NCBI RefSeq assembly: GCF_008801405.1
Contig: NZ_VZPV01000001.1
Coordinates: forward strand, 868,001 to 932,000
DNA: 64,000 nucleotides
Source: Ralstonia insidiosa
Lineage (GTDB): Bacteria; Pseudomonadota; Gammaproteobacteria; Burkholderiales; Burkholderiaceae
Reading direction: 5' to 3'
In this document: positions 17,614 through 25,137 of the stretch, in pieces
Layout of the letters: the number at the start of each line of letters is the position of its first letter
Position numbering within the stretch: the first letter of the stretch is position 1
Notes under the pieces: model-generated
The model's database searches: none
The model's input: the letters and a program-made list of their open reading frames with translations, nothing else
Told to the model about the DNA's origin: nothing
Made by a program: the position numbers and the translations under genes

Positions 17614-18021
17614 ATGACCATCGTCGTCAGCAAAGACACCGAAGGCCTGTTCCGTCACAAAGTCACCTTTCCCGAAGGCGTCACGTTCTATACCGACGTC
17701 CCCAAGCCCACCGGCGAGGGCAGCGCACCCGACCCGCACGCCTACTTCGACGCCGCACTGGCGAGCTGCAAGGCGCTGACCGTCACGCTCTACGCCCGGC
17801 AGCGCAAATATCCGCTGGACTCCATCGACGTGGCTGTCGAGCATGACGGCAGCCAGGAGCGCCAGGGCCGCTACAAGCTGCGCACCGTGCTGACCCTGCA
17901 CGGCGACTTGACCGACGAGCAGCGCGCCGACCTGCTGCGCGTGGCCGGCAAGTGCCCGATCCACAAGCTGATGACCGAGGTCGAGATCAGCGTCGACACA
18001 GAACTCGCCGCACGCGCCTGA
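17614..18021 (+). CDS. OsmC family peroxiredoxin-like protein
   Basis: A 135-residue OsmC/Ohr-type protein. The two redox cysteines are C52 (ALASCKALTV) and C114 (GKCPIHKLM), the arrangement used to reduce organic hydroperoxides with lipoyl or thiol partners. A GGAG (CACCCAGGAGCC) lies before the ATG. It is followed 20 bases later by the pirin gene in the same direction, probably as one transcript. Confidence 0.93.
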   Translation: MTIVVSKDTEGLFRHKVTFPEGVTFYTDVPKPTGEGSAPDPHAYFDAALASCKALTVTLYARQRKYPLDSIDVAVEHDGSQERQGRYKLRTVLTLHGDLTDEQRADLLRVAGKCPIHKLMTEVEISVDTELAARA

Positions 18022-18041
18022 AATTCTGAGGAACGCTCACC

Positions 18042-18911
18042 ATGACTTCCATCCAGCACATCATCGGCCCGCACGTACGCGACCTGGGCGGCTTCTCGGT
18101 CAAGCGCGTGCTGCCCTCGGCGGCGCGCCAGACGGTCGGCCCATTCATCTTCTTCGATCACATGGGGCCGGTGGACTTCCCGCCCGGCGAGGGCATTGAC
18201 GTGCGCCCGCACCCGCACATCGGCCTGGCCACCGTCACCTACCTGTTTGACGGCAGCATGGTCCACCGTGACAGCCTAGGCAGCGTGCAGACTATCGTCC
18301 CCGGTGATGTGAACTGGATGACCGCCGGCAACGGCATCGCCCATTCCGAGCGCTCGACACCCGAGGCGCGTGAGAAGGGCGCCCGCCTGCACGGCATCCA
18401 GACCTGGGTGGCGCTGCCGAAGGATCAGGAAAAGGTTGAGCCGAGCTTTGCGCACCATGGCGCCGACACGCTGCCCAAGCTCGACTGCCCCGGCGTGCAG
18501 GGCGTGGTCATCGCAGGGGATGCGTTTGGGCTGACGTCGCCCGTGAAGGTCAATTCGCGCACGTTGTATGTGGCGCTGGAACTGGCAGCGGGGGCATCGC
18601 TGGTGATCCCGCCCGAGCATGAAGACCGCGGTCTGTATCTCGTCGACGGCGCCGTCACGATCGACGGCGAGGCGCTCGACCTGCAGCATCTGGCCGTGCT
18701 CGAACCCGGCGGCGACGTGACGCTCACCGCGCAGGTGTCGTCACGCGTGATGCTGCTGGGCGGCGAGCCAACCGACGGCCACCGCCACATCTACTGGAAC
18801 TTCGTCGCCAGCGACCGTGCTGACATCGAAGACGCCAAGCAGCGTTGGGAGAACGACGCCTTCGCCCACGTGCCCGGCGAGACGGAGCGCATTCCGCTGC
18901 CGTCCAAGTAA
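18042..18911 (+). CDS. Pirin family protein
   Basis: A 289-residue bicupin. The N-terminal cupin has the metal ligands of the pirin family in VRPHPHIGLATVTYL (H57, H59), with a later His and Glu in NGIAHSERSTPE. The family includes quercetinase-active and regulatory members, and which applies here cannot be told from sequence. AGGAA lies before the ATG. Co-directional with the OsmC gene and convergent with ybiB, with a gap of only 10 bases. Confidence 0.93.
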   Translation: MTSIQHIIGPHVRDLGGFSVKRVLPSAARQTVGPFIFFDHMGPVDFPPGEGIDVRPHPHIGLATVTYLFDGSMVHRDSLGSVQTIVPGDVNWMTAGNGIAHSERSTPEAREKGARLHGIQTWVALPKDQEKVEPSFAHHGADTLPKLDCPGVQGVVIAGDAFGLTSPVKVNSRTLYVALELAAGASLVIPPEHEDRGLYLVDGAVTIDGEALDLQHLAVLEPGGDVTLTAQVSSRVMLLGGEPTDGHRHIYWNFVASDRADIEDAKQRWENDAFAHVPGETERIPLPSK

Positions 18912-18921
18912 GACACGCTGA

Positions 18922-19944
18922 TCAGGCAGGCTGCGCGGGCCGTGCGCAACGCACGATGGCGCGCACCTGCTTGGCAATCGGCTCTGGCAGGGGCTGCTTG
19001 CCGTCGAGCACCGCTTCAATCCATCGCGCCGTTGCTGCCACATCGGTGCCCGCCGGCAACTCGGGCGGCGTATCGCTCGATCCTTCCACCGCGTCGATCA
19101 CTGTTTCGTGTGTACCCGCGTGTGCCCCATCACGCAGCCATTCCACCGCGCTGCCGCGCCGCGCATCGGCCACCGCCTCGCCCTCGGTGCCGCGTGCCAG
19201 CAGCACGTTGGCCGGGTGACGCAGGAAGTAATCGGTGAGGGTGTCGCGGTACTCGGGGTGTGTGTAGCTGACCAGACGCAGTGCTTCGTGCGGCGCGTGG
19301 TTGCCGATCGGCTGCAGCATCTTCACCACCGTGTGTGCGGAATTGCGCAGGCCGACGATCTCGCGCTTGTCGAGCAGCGTTGCCAGCTCGGGTGAGAGCA
19401 CGTCGATTGGCACGTAGGCCAGCCGGTCGTTCTCCAGCCGCTCGCGCGCTTCGTCCATGTTTTCGCAGATGGGCCAGCCGAGCGACTCGAACAGCGTGGC
19501 CGTGGTGATGCGGCCGTCGAAGCGGCGGATGCCGTGCACCAGCACCGGCACGCCTTCACGTGCCAGCAGCTTGGCCAGCAGGGGCACCAAGTTGGGCTGG
19601 CGGCGGGCGCCGTTGTAGCTGGGGATGACCACTGGCAGTGCGTGTTCCGGCGTGTCGGGCGCGGGCAGTGGCCGGCAGTGGGCGTGGGTGGCTTCCAGCA
19701 TGCCGTCCAGCTCTTCCGGGGTTTCGCCCTTGATGCGGTAGGCCATGAGGATGGCGCCGAGTTGGATCTCGGCCACGCGGCCTTCGAGCATGGCGGTGAA
19801 GAGGGCGTGCGCATCGTGCTTGACAAGGGCGCGGGCGCCGTCCGCGCCGCGGCCGATTTCCTTGATGAAACGGGCGGCGGGGAAGGGGCCGTTCGAGAGG
19901 GCTTCCTCAGCGGCGTTGTCGGGGAGGATGGGGGGAGCGGGCAT
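18922..19944 (-). CDS. ybiB: YbiB family DNA-binding protein (glycosyltransferase family 3 fold)
   Basis: A 340-residue member of the TrpD-like fold that, in YbiB, binds nucleic acid rather than acting in tryptophan synthesis. Visible landmarks are an N-terminal helical domain (FIKEIGRGADGARALVKHDA), the VVIPSYNGARRQPNLVPLLA segment replacing the TrpD anthranilate/PRPP loop, and GTEGEAVADARRG. It is co-directional with and downstream of the nitrate-transport operon, from which a 64-base palindrome separates it, so co-transcription is uncertain. Function here is unassigned. Confidence 0.85.
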   Translation of the reverse strand: MPAPPILPDNAAEEALSNGPFPAARFIKEIGRGADGARALVKHDAHALFTAMLEGRVAEIQLGAILMAYRIKGETPEELDGMLEATHAHCRPLPAPDTPEHALPVVIPSYNGARRQPNLVPLLAKLLAREGVPVLVHGIRRFDGRITTATLFESLGWPICENMDEARERLENDRLAYVPIDVLSPELATLLDKREIVGLRNSAHTVVKMLQPIGNHAPHEALRLVSYTHPEYRDTLTDYFLRHPANVLLARGTEGEAVADARRGSAVEWLRDGAHAGTHETVIDAVEGSSDTPPELPAGTDVAATARWIEAVLDGKQPLPEPIAKQVRAIVRCARPAQPA

Positions 19945-20042
19945 GGGTTTGGTGCGGTGTTGATGGCGTGGTGAGGATCATAGCGCTGTGGGTTGCGCTG
20001 GCGCCATGGTGGGTTCGTTTTGCTTTTGTGTTGGTGGTCCAT

Positions 20043-20106
20043 CCCCTGCCGGGGCTGACTCACTTTCTTTGGCAAGACAAAGAAAGTGAGTCGGCCCCGG
20101 CAGGGG
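20043..20106. repeat. Long palindromic repeat, copy 1 (downstream of nrtD)
   Basis: Two 28-base arms (20043-20070 and 20079-20106) are complementary except for one position and enclose an 8-base loop, GGCAAGAC. The arms contain CCCCTGCCGGGGC and the ACTTTCTTT core. A related sequence lies at 23332-23380 on the other side of the nrt operon. It could act as a transcription end for nrtD. Its family was not identified by search. Confidence 0.85.
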
Positions 20107-20159
20107 ACGAAAGGGAGGCAAACCACCAACATCAAAACCGAAAACCAAACACAAAAAAC

Positions 20160-20963
20160 TCAAGCCGCTTCCGCCACCGGGTGCCGCTGCTTCCGATACA
20201 AGAAATCCAAAACAGCCGTCCGACAGGTGTGATAAGTCGGATCCTCCGCCAACGCCATCCGATCCCGCGGCCGCGGCAAATCCACCGTCAACACTTCGCC
20301 AATCGTCGCCGCCGGCCCATTCGTCATCATGACAATGCGGTCCGCCAGCAGCACCGCCTCATCCACATCGTGCGTCACCATCACAACGGTACTGCCCGTA
20401 GACGCCACGATCTTCAGCAGTTCGTCCTGCAAGTGCGCCCGCGTCAGCGCATCCAACGCCCCAAACGGCTCATCCATCAGCAGCACCTTCGGCTCCATGG
20501 ACAGCGCCCGCGCAATCCCCACCCGCTGCTTCATCCCCCCCGAAATCTCATGCGGATGCTTCTGCTCGGCATGCGTCAGCCCCACCAGTGCCAGTGCCGC
20601 ATGCGTGCGCTCACGCAACTGGGCCTTCGTCTCGGTCTTGCCAAACACCCGCTCCACCGCGAGGTACACGTTGTCAAAGCACGTGAGCCACGGCAGCAGC
20701 GAATGGTTCTGAAACACCACCGCCCGATCCGGCCCCGGCCCGGCAATCTCACGCTCCGCCAGGATCAACCCACCCGTGGTCGGCCGCGTCAGGCCGGCAA
20801 TCAGGTTCAGCAACGTCGACTTACCGCACCCCGAGTGCCCGATCAACGCAATGCACTCACCGCGCGCCACCGTCAGGTCGATATCGCGCAGGGCAACGAA
20901 CGCACCCTTCTTGGTCTTGAACGTCTGCCCGACGTTTTCAATGCGCAGGAATTTTTCGCTCAT
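20160..20963 (-). CDS. nrtD: Nitrate ABC transporter ATP-binding protein (NrtD/NasD type)
   Basis: The ATPase of a nitrate/sulfonate/taurine-type importer, 267 residues. Walker A is GHSGCGKST, the signature is ISGGMKQRVGIARAL, and Walker B is VLLMDEPFGALDAL, followed by the H-loop in VTHDVDEA. The ATG at 20963 overlaps nothing and lies 11 bases after the nrtB stop. The long upstream extension of the frame runs into nrtB and is rejected. It is the last gene of the nrtA-nrtB-nrtD transcript, which begins at the leader near 23278. Confidence 0.92.
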   Translation of the reverse strand: MSEKFLRIENVGQTFKTKKGAFVALRDIDLTVARGECIALIGHSGCGKSTLLNLIAGLTRPTTGGLILAEREIAGPGPDRAVVFQNHSLLPWLTCFDNVYLAVERVFGKTETKAQLRERTHAALALVGLTHAEQKHPHEISGGMKQRVGIARALSMEPKVLLMDEPFGALDALTRAHLQDELLKIVASTGSTVVMVTHDVDEAVLLADRIVMMTNGPAATIGEVLTVDLPRPRDRMALAEDPTYHTCRTAVLDFLYRKQRHPVAEAA

Positions 20964-20974
20964 GGTCGCCCCTC

Positions 20975-21826
20975 TCAAACTGAGTCGTACGAGAACCGCC
21001 GCGCAATCGCCAGCAGCGCATGCTCCAGCAGCAAGCCCACCACGCCAATCACAAAGATGGCGATGACGATGTGCTCGACCTTCAGGTTGTTCCACTCATC
21101 CCACAGCCAGAAGCCGATGCCGACCCCGCCGGTGAGCATCTCTGCCGCCACGATCACCAGCCACGCCGTGCCGATGGACAGCCGCACGCCCGTCAGCATG
21201 TACGGCAGCACGGCCGGAAACAGCACCCGCGTGAACACCTTCCACTCCGATAGGTTCAGCACCCGCGCCACGTTCAGGTAATCCTGCGGCACGCGCGTCA
21301 CGCCCACGGCGGTGTTGATGACCATCGGCCAGATCGAGCAGATGAAGATCGCCCAGATGGCTGCCGGATTGGCAGACTTGAACAGCAATAGTCCGATCGG
21401 CAGCCACGCCAGCGGCGACACCGGCCGCAGCAGGCTGATGATGGGCGAGGCCATCGCGTTCAGGAACGCAAAGCGCCCGATCAGGAAGCCCGCCGGAATG
21501 CCGATGACCGCCGCCATGCCAAAGCCCGCACCCACCCGCGCGAGTGAGGCCAGCACGTTCCAGCCCACGCCCTGGTCATTCGGGCCATTGCGATAAAACG
21601 GATCGGCGAAGAGGGCGACCGCGGCTTTCCACGTCACAGCCGGTGTCGGCAACGCAGGGATGGCCGTGGCGATGCCCTGCCACGCCAGCACGAAGATCAC
21701 CAGGCCCAGCATCGGCGGAAAGCTGCGCACCACGGCGGCCACAAACCAGTCGCGCAATGCGATGCGACGCGTGGGGATAGCGGCGTCGGACTGCACGCCG
21801 GACAACGTTTTGACGAGCGTGTTCAT
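20975..21826 (-). CDS. nrtB: Nitrate ABC transporter permease (NrtB type)
   Basis: Inner-membrane permease of 283 residues with about six helices in a BPD_transp_1 domain. The EAA loop is visible as EWKVFTRVLFPAVLPYMLTG. The ATG at 21826 has GGAG about 8 bases upstream and is preferred to an ATG four codons earlier. It lies between the binding-protein and ATPase genes, and together these form a complete importer. Confidence 0.93.
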   Translation of the reverse strand: MNTLVKTLSGVQSDAAIPTRRIALRDWFVAAVVRSFPPMLGLVIFVLAWQGIATAIPALPTPAVTWKAAVALFADPFYRNGPNDQGVGWNVLASLARVGAGFGMAAVIGIPAGFLIGRFAFLNAMASPIISLLRPVSPLAWLPIGLLLFKSANPAAIWAIFICSIWPMVINTAVGVTRVPQDYLNVARVLNLSEWKVFTRVLFPAVLPYMLTGVRLSIGTAWLVIVAAEMLTGGVGIGFWLWDEWNNLKVEHIVIAIFVIGVVGLLLEHALLAIARRFSYDSV

Positions 21827-21872
21827 GTCGGGCTCCATCAATATGAGGGACCGCAATCAGGGAGGGCAGGCG

Positions 21873-23153
21873 TCAGGCTTTCAGCTTGAAGCCGTCGGCA
21901 TAGGCTGCGGGGTTCTTCGCATCCCACACCACGCCATCGATCAGCTTGGCCGTGCGCATGTCGCTCTTGGGCAAGGGCGTGCCGGTGGCAGCCGCGGCCT
22001 GCTTGAAGATGTCGATGCGGTTGACCTGCTTGGCGACCGCCGCGTAATCCGGGTGCGTCTTCAACAGCCCCCAGCGCTTCTGCTGCGTGAGGAACCACAT
22101 GCCGTCCGACAGGTACGGAAAGTTGACCGCGCCGTCGTGATAGAAGCGCATCGGGTCCGGGTCGTCCCACGTCTTGCCGATGCCGTTCGTGTAGCGGCCC
22201 AGCATGCGGTCCAGGATGATGTCCATGTCGGTGTTGACGTAGGACTTGGCGGCGATCGTCTCGGCCGTCTTGCGGCGGTTCGACGCCGAGGCATCGATGA
22301 ACTTTCCCGCCTCCAGCACCGCAGCGGTGAGCGCGCGTGCCGTGTTCGGATACTTCTGCACGAACTCCGCCGTGGTGCCGAGCACCTTCTCCGGGTGGTC
22401 CTTCCAGATGGCCTGCGTGGTCTCGGCGGTAAAGCCGATGTTGTCGGCAATCGCCCGGGCGCCCCACGGCTCGCCCACGCAATAACCATCCATGTTGCCC
22501 ACGCGCATGTTGGCCACCATCTGCGGCGGCGGCACGGTGATGGCCTTCGCGTCCTGCAGCGGATGGATGCCGTGCGCGGCCAGCCAGTAGTACAGCCACA
22601 TCGCGTGCGTGCCCGTCGGGAAGGTCTGCGCGAAGACGTACTCGCGCTTGTCCCTCGCCATCACGGCCTTGAGCGATGCGCCATCCTTGACGCCCGCCTC
22701 CTTGAGCTTGTTCGACAGCGTGATGGCTTGGCCGTTGTTGTTGAGCGTCATCAGCACGGCCATGTCCTTCTTTGGCCCGCCAATGCCGAGCTGCACGCCG
22801 TAGATCAAGCCGTAGAGCACGTGCGCCGCATCCAAGTCGCCCGACACCAGCTTGTCGCGCACGCCGGCCCACGAGGCTTCCTTGGACGGCGTGATCTTGA
22901 TGCCGTACTTCTTGTCGATGCCCAGCGTGGAGGCCATCACCACCGACGCGCAGTCGGTCAGCGGAATGAAGCCCACCTTCAACTCGGTCTTCTCGGGCGC
23001 ATCGGAGCCGGCAGCCCAGGCACCAGCACGCACCAGCGGATCGATCAATGCCACGGCACTGCCTCCTGCAATCGTCGCTGCAGCCTTGATGACGCTGCGG
23101 CGCTTCGGGTTGATCGGGTTGACGACGGGGTCAGTCTTGTCTGGCGCGGCCAT
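21873..23153 (-). CDS. nrtA: Nitrate-binding protein of ABC transporter (CmpA/NrtA family), Tat-type signal
   Basis: A 426-residue solute-binding protein. The N-terminus has a twin-arginine motif (NPKRRSVIKAAATIAGG) and a hydrophobic stretch, so export by the Tat system is likely and the protein is periplasmic, unlike cytoplasmic NasS. The NrtA fold starts at LKVGFIPLTDCASVVMAS, and MRVGNMDGYCVGEPWGARAI is characteristic of nitrate/bicarbonate binders. The ATG at 23153 has GGAG about 10 bases upstream, and the U-tract of the leader terminator ends immediately before that. Expression is predicted to need antitermination by NasT. Confidence 0.92.
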   Translation of the reverse strand: MAAPDKTDPVVNPINPKRRSVIKAAATIAGGSAVALIDPLVRAGAWAAGSDAPEKTELKVGFIPLTDCASVVMASTLGIDKKYGIKITPSKEASWAGVRDKLVSGDLDAAHVLYGLIYGVQLGIGGPKKDMAVLMTLNNNGQAITLSNKLKEAGVKDGASLKAVMARDKREYVFAQTFPTGTHAMWLYYWLAAHGIHPLQDAKAITVPPPQMVANMRVGNMDGYCVGEPWGARAIADNIGFTAETTQAIWKDHPEKVLGTTAEFVQKYPNTARALTAAVLEAGKFIDASASNRRKTAETIAAKSYVNTDMDIILDRMLGRYTNGIGKTWDDPDPMRFYHDGAVNFPYLSDGMWFLTQQKRWGLLKTHPDYAAVAKQVNRIDIFKQAAAATGTPLPKSDMRTAKLIDGVVWDAKNPAAYADGFKLKA

Positions 23154-23170
23154 CCAGGGCTCCAAGGAAA

Positions 23171-23241
23171 GAAAAAGGCGTCTCGACGCGCGGCCACGCC
23201 CCTCCATGATGGGGAGCGCGTTTGCCGTGCATCGAGACGCC
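23171..23241 (-). terminator. Leader attenuator (intrinsic terminator) upstream of nrtA
   Basis: Read on the minus strand, GGCGTCTCGA (23241-23232) pairs perfectly with TCGAGACGCC (23186-23177) and is followed by TTTTTC (23176-23171). The 45-base interior can fold further (CCCC with GGGG). It ends 17 bases before the nrtA ATG. Its 5' arm overlaps the 3' arm of hairpin P2, so the two structures exclude each other. Confidence 0.85.
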
Positions 23242-23250
23242 GTTGTCTCG
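23233..23250 (-). promoter_or_regulatory. ANTAR-target hairpin P2 in the nrtA leader
   Basis: On the minus strand CGAGAC and GTCTCG form a 6-bp stem around the six-base loop AACGGC (A at position 1, G at position 4). Hexaloops of this form in tandem are the known RNA target of ANTAR proteins. The 3' arm (23238-23233) is also part of the terminator 5' arm. Confidence 0.82.
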
Positions 23251-23251
23251 C

Positions 23252-23275
23252 GCCGATACCCACGTTGGCATCGGC
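23252..23275 (-). promoter_or_regulatory. ANTAR-target hairpin P1 in the nrtA leader
   Basis: On the minus strand GCCGATGCC pairs with GGTATCGGC (one G-U) around the six-base loop AACGTG, again with A1 and G4. One base separates it from P2. The predicted transcript starts about 3 bases upstream of this hairpin. Confidence 0.82.
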
Positions 23276-23288
23276 TCGCAGCGACACT

Positions 23289-23305
23289 TGCAAGGGGTAT
23301 GCCAG
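23289..23305 (-). promoter_or_regulatory. Sigma-54 (-24/-12) promoter of the nrt operon
   Basis: On the minus strand the sequence CTGGCATACCCCTTGCA fits the sigma-54 consensus YTGGCAYRNNNNTTGCW, with GG and GC 10 bases apart. The predicted start is near 23278, directly before hairpin P1. A TGCACCA half-site resembling an NtrC site lies at 23312-23318, but no full enhancer site was found. rpoN itself is at 47591-49099. Confidence 0.8.
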
Positions 23306-23331
23306 CGGTGTTGGTGCATCTCTTGTTTCGT

Positions 23332-23380
23332 CCCCTGCCGGGGCCGACTTACTTTCTTTGTCTTGCCAAAGAAAGGTAAG
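23332..23380. repeat. Palindromic repeat, copy 2 (upstream of nrtA)
   Basis: The first 28 bases (23332-23359) match the left arm of the repeat at 20043 with two differences. The 8-base loop GTCTTGCC is the reverse complement of the loop in copy 1. The right arm is shorter and breaks off after AAAGAAAGGTAAG, then a second CAAAGAAAGG follows. It lies 27 bases upstream of the sigma-54 promoter. Confidence 0.75.
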
Positions 23381-23413
23381 CAAAGAAAGGCGCGCCCGAG
23401 ATGGCGAAAGACT

Positions 23414-23506
23414 CCTTGAATTTGCGTAACCGGGCGGAGGCGGGGAAAACTCGCTGCGCTCAGACAGTTCCCCGCCTTTTTTCCGCCCGCTTACGAAAAT
23501 TCAAGG
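23414..23506. repeat. Composite 93-base imperfect palindrome between nrtA and nasT
   Basis: Nested complementary arms: CCTTGAATTT (23414-23423) with AAATTCAAGG (23497-23506), a CGGGCGG block with CCGCCCG, and GGCGGGGAAAACT with AGTTCCCCGCC near the middle. There is no convincing reading frame. It lies 34 bases beyond repeat copy 2 and may be part of the same composite repeated element. With it, the 487-base gap between nrtA and nasT is mostly repeat plus leader. Confidence 0.7.
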
Positions 23507-23640
23507 CGCCATCAAGGGCAGGAACGGCCAAACCGTCTGGAGATGTGGGTGAGCGCCGCAGGTGGGGTGTGGCGCGAGGCTGGTGCGTTTCCGGCGCCGG
23601 ACTTGTGCGGTGCACCAAAACTGGGCGGCGCCGCGTCGGC

Positions 23641-24279
23641 CTAGCCTGCCATCACGTCAATCACCCGCTGGGCGGCTTCGACCAGCTTGATATTGCGGTC
23701 CATGGCCATCTTCCGCAGGCGCTTGAAGGCCTCGTCTTCCGACAGGCTCATCTGCTTCATCAGCAGCCCCTTGGCGCGCTCGAGCACCTTGCGTTCGGCC
23801 AGCTGGGTCTTGGCGGTATCCAGTTCGGCGCGCAGTTCGCGCTCGTGTTCGAAGCGGGCGTAGGCCACGTCCAGCACGGCCTTGACGCGCGTGGGCTTGA
23901 TGCCGTCGACGATGTAGGCGGTGATGCCCGCGGCGAACGCCGATTTGATGCGCGCCGCGTCGTCGTTGTCGGTGAACAGCACGATGGGGCGCGGCGCATG
24001 CTGGGTGGCCACGCAGACGTGCTCGATCGTGTCCCGCGCGGCCGACTCGGATGCAACGATCACCATGTCGGGCTGCGTCTGGGCGATGCGGTCGGGCAGG
24101 GTGAGGTCGGCGTCGGCTACACCCACGTCGATGAAGCCGGCCTCGGCCAGGCCCGCACGGATGAGCTCCAGGTTGATCTGTTCGGCATCCAACGGATCGC
24201 GCACCAGCAGCACGCGCATCGGCGCGGCCGGGTGAGGCGCGGCGGGCGAGGCGGATGGGGTGGGCGGTTTCGCTTGCAT
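23641..24279 (-). CDS. nasT: ANTAR domain antiterminator, NasT type
   Basis: A 212-residue regulator with an N-terminal receiver-like domain (MRVLLVRDPLDAEQINLEL onward) and a C-terminal ANTAR RNA-binding domain after a coiled linker (RELRAELDTAKTQLAERKV; ERAKGLLMKQMSLSEDEAF). At the usual phosphoacceptor position the sequence is VIVASES, with Ala instead of Asp, so phosphorylation control is unlikely. The start at 24279 (MQAKPPTPS) is a choice; MRVLLVRD at 24219 is an alternative. It is divergent from the FAH gene and upstream of nrtA, whose leader carries tandem ANTAR-type hairpins. In other bacteria NasT is held inactive by NasS, and no NasS gene is visible here. Confidence 0.9.
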   Translation of the reverse strand: MQAKPPTPSASPAAPHPAAPMRVLLVRDPLDAEQINLELIRAGLAEAGFIDVGVADADLTLPDRIAQTQPDMVIVASESAARDTIEHVCVATQHAPRPIVLFTDNDDAARIKSAFAAGITAYIVDGIKPTRVKAVLDVAYARFEHERELRAELDTAKTQLAERKVLERAKGLLMKQMSLSEDEAFKRLRKMAMDRNIKLVEAAQRVIDVMAG

Positions 24280-24418
24280 GGTGCAAAGTGGGGCGTTGTG
24301 CACGGCGGTTACGCAAGAACCGCGCCGGGCCGGTGCGGGTGTATGCTCGCAGCTCGGTCGCCGGGGGGCGGTGGCCGTGTCCCGTCTGTTTATTCAAGCG
24401 AGTTTCCAGGAGATCCGC

Positions 24419-25120
24419 ATGACCGAATTTGTCGTCACCCCGCCCACCGTCAATGGCATTCCCGTGCGTGGCGGGCAAGGCCAGTTTCCGGTGCGCCGCG
24501 TGTACTGCGTCGGCCGCAACTACGCCGCCCATGCCCGCGAGATGGGTTCCGACCCCGACCGCGAACCGCCGTTCTTCTTCTGCAAGCCGGCCGATGCCGT
24601 GCGCTACATCCCCGATGGCGAGACCGGCCAGTTCGTCTACCCCACTGAAACTCGCGACTGCCACTACGAGATCGAACTCGTGGTCGCCATCGGTACGGGC
24701 GGCCGCGACATCGCCGTGGAAACCGCAGCCAATCACATCTACGGCTACGCCATTGGCCTGGACATGACGCGCCGCGACCTGCAGAACGCTGCCAAGAAGG
24801 GCGGCCGCCCGTGGGAAACCGGCAAGGCGTTCGATGGTTCCGCACCCATCGGCCCGATCATCCCCGTGAAGGAGGTCGGCCACCCGGACAAGGGCGCGAT
24901 CACGCTGTCGGTCAATGGCAAGGAACATCAGCGCGGGGATCTGTCGGACCTGATCTGGTCGGTGCCGGAAACCATTGCGTACCTCTCGCGCCTATTCGAG
25001 CTGCGCCCCGGCGATCTGATCTATACCGGCACGCCCGAAGGCGTCGGCCCGGTGGTGGTGGGGGACCTGATGGTCGGCAAGATCGACGGTGTGGGCGAGC
25101 TGCACGTGAAGGTCATCTGA
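24419..25120 (+). CDS. Fumarylacetoacetate hydrolase family protein (probable fumarylpyruvate hydrolase)
   Basis: A 233-residue FAH-fold hydrolase. Metal and substrate residues are visible in FFFCKPADAV, CHYEIELVVAIG, GLDMTRRDLQ and YTGTPEGVGPV. The ATG at 24419 has AGGAG about 7 bases upstream. The isomerase gene follows 17 bases downstream. Together they would convert maleyl- to fumaryl-pyruvate (or -acetoacetate) and then hydrolyse it, as in gentisate or homogentisate breakdown. The ring-cleaving dioxygenase is not in the window, so the substrate is open. Confidence 0.9.
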   Translation: MTEFVVTPPTVNGIPVRGGQGQFPVRRVYCVGRNYAAHAREMGSDPDREPPFFFCKPADAVRYIPDGETGQFVYPTETRDCHYEIELVVAIGTGGRDIAVETAANHIYGYAIGLDMTRRDLQNAAKKGGRPWETGKAFDGSAPIGPIIPVKEVGHPDKGAITLSVNGKEHQRGDLSDLIWSVPETIAYLSRLFELRPGDLIYTGTPEGVGPVVVGDLMVGKIDGVGELHVKVI

Positions 25121-25137
25121 GCAGAGAGCCGCAAGCC

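Noticed and set aside
21660..23429. 589-codon open frame on the plus strand
   Set aside because: Antisense to nrtB, nrtA and the leader. It crosses the terminator and promoter elements, and its composition is that of a shadow frame.
23581..23617. NtrC-like sites (TGGTGCG at 23581, TGCACCA at 23611) upstream of the sigma-54 promoter
   Set aside because: The halves do not form the expected spaced dyad and match only partly, so no enhancer is called.
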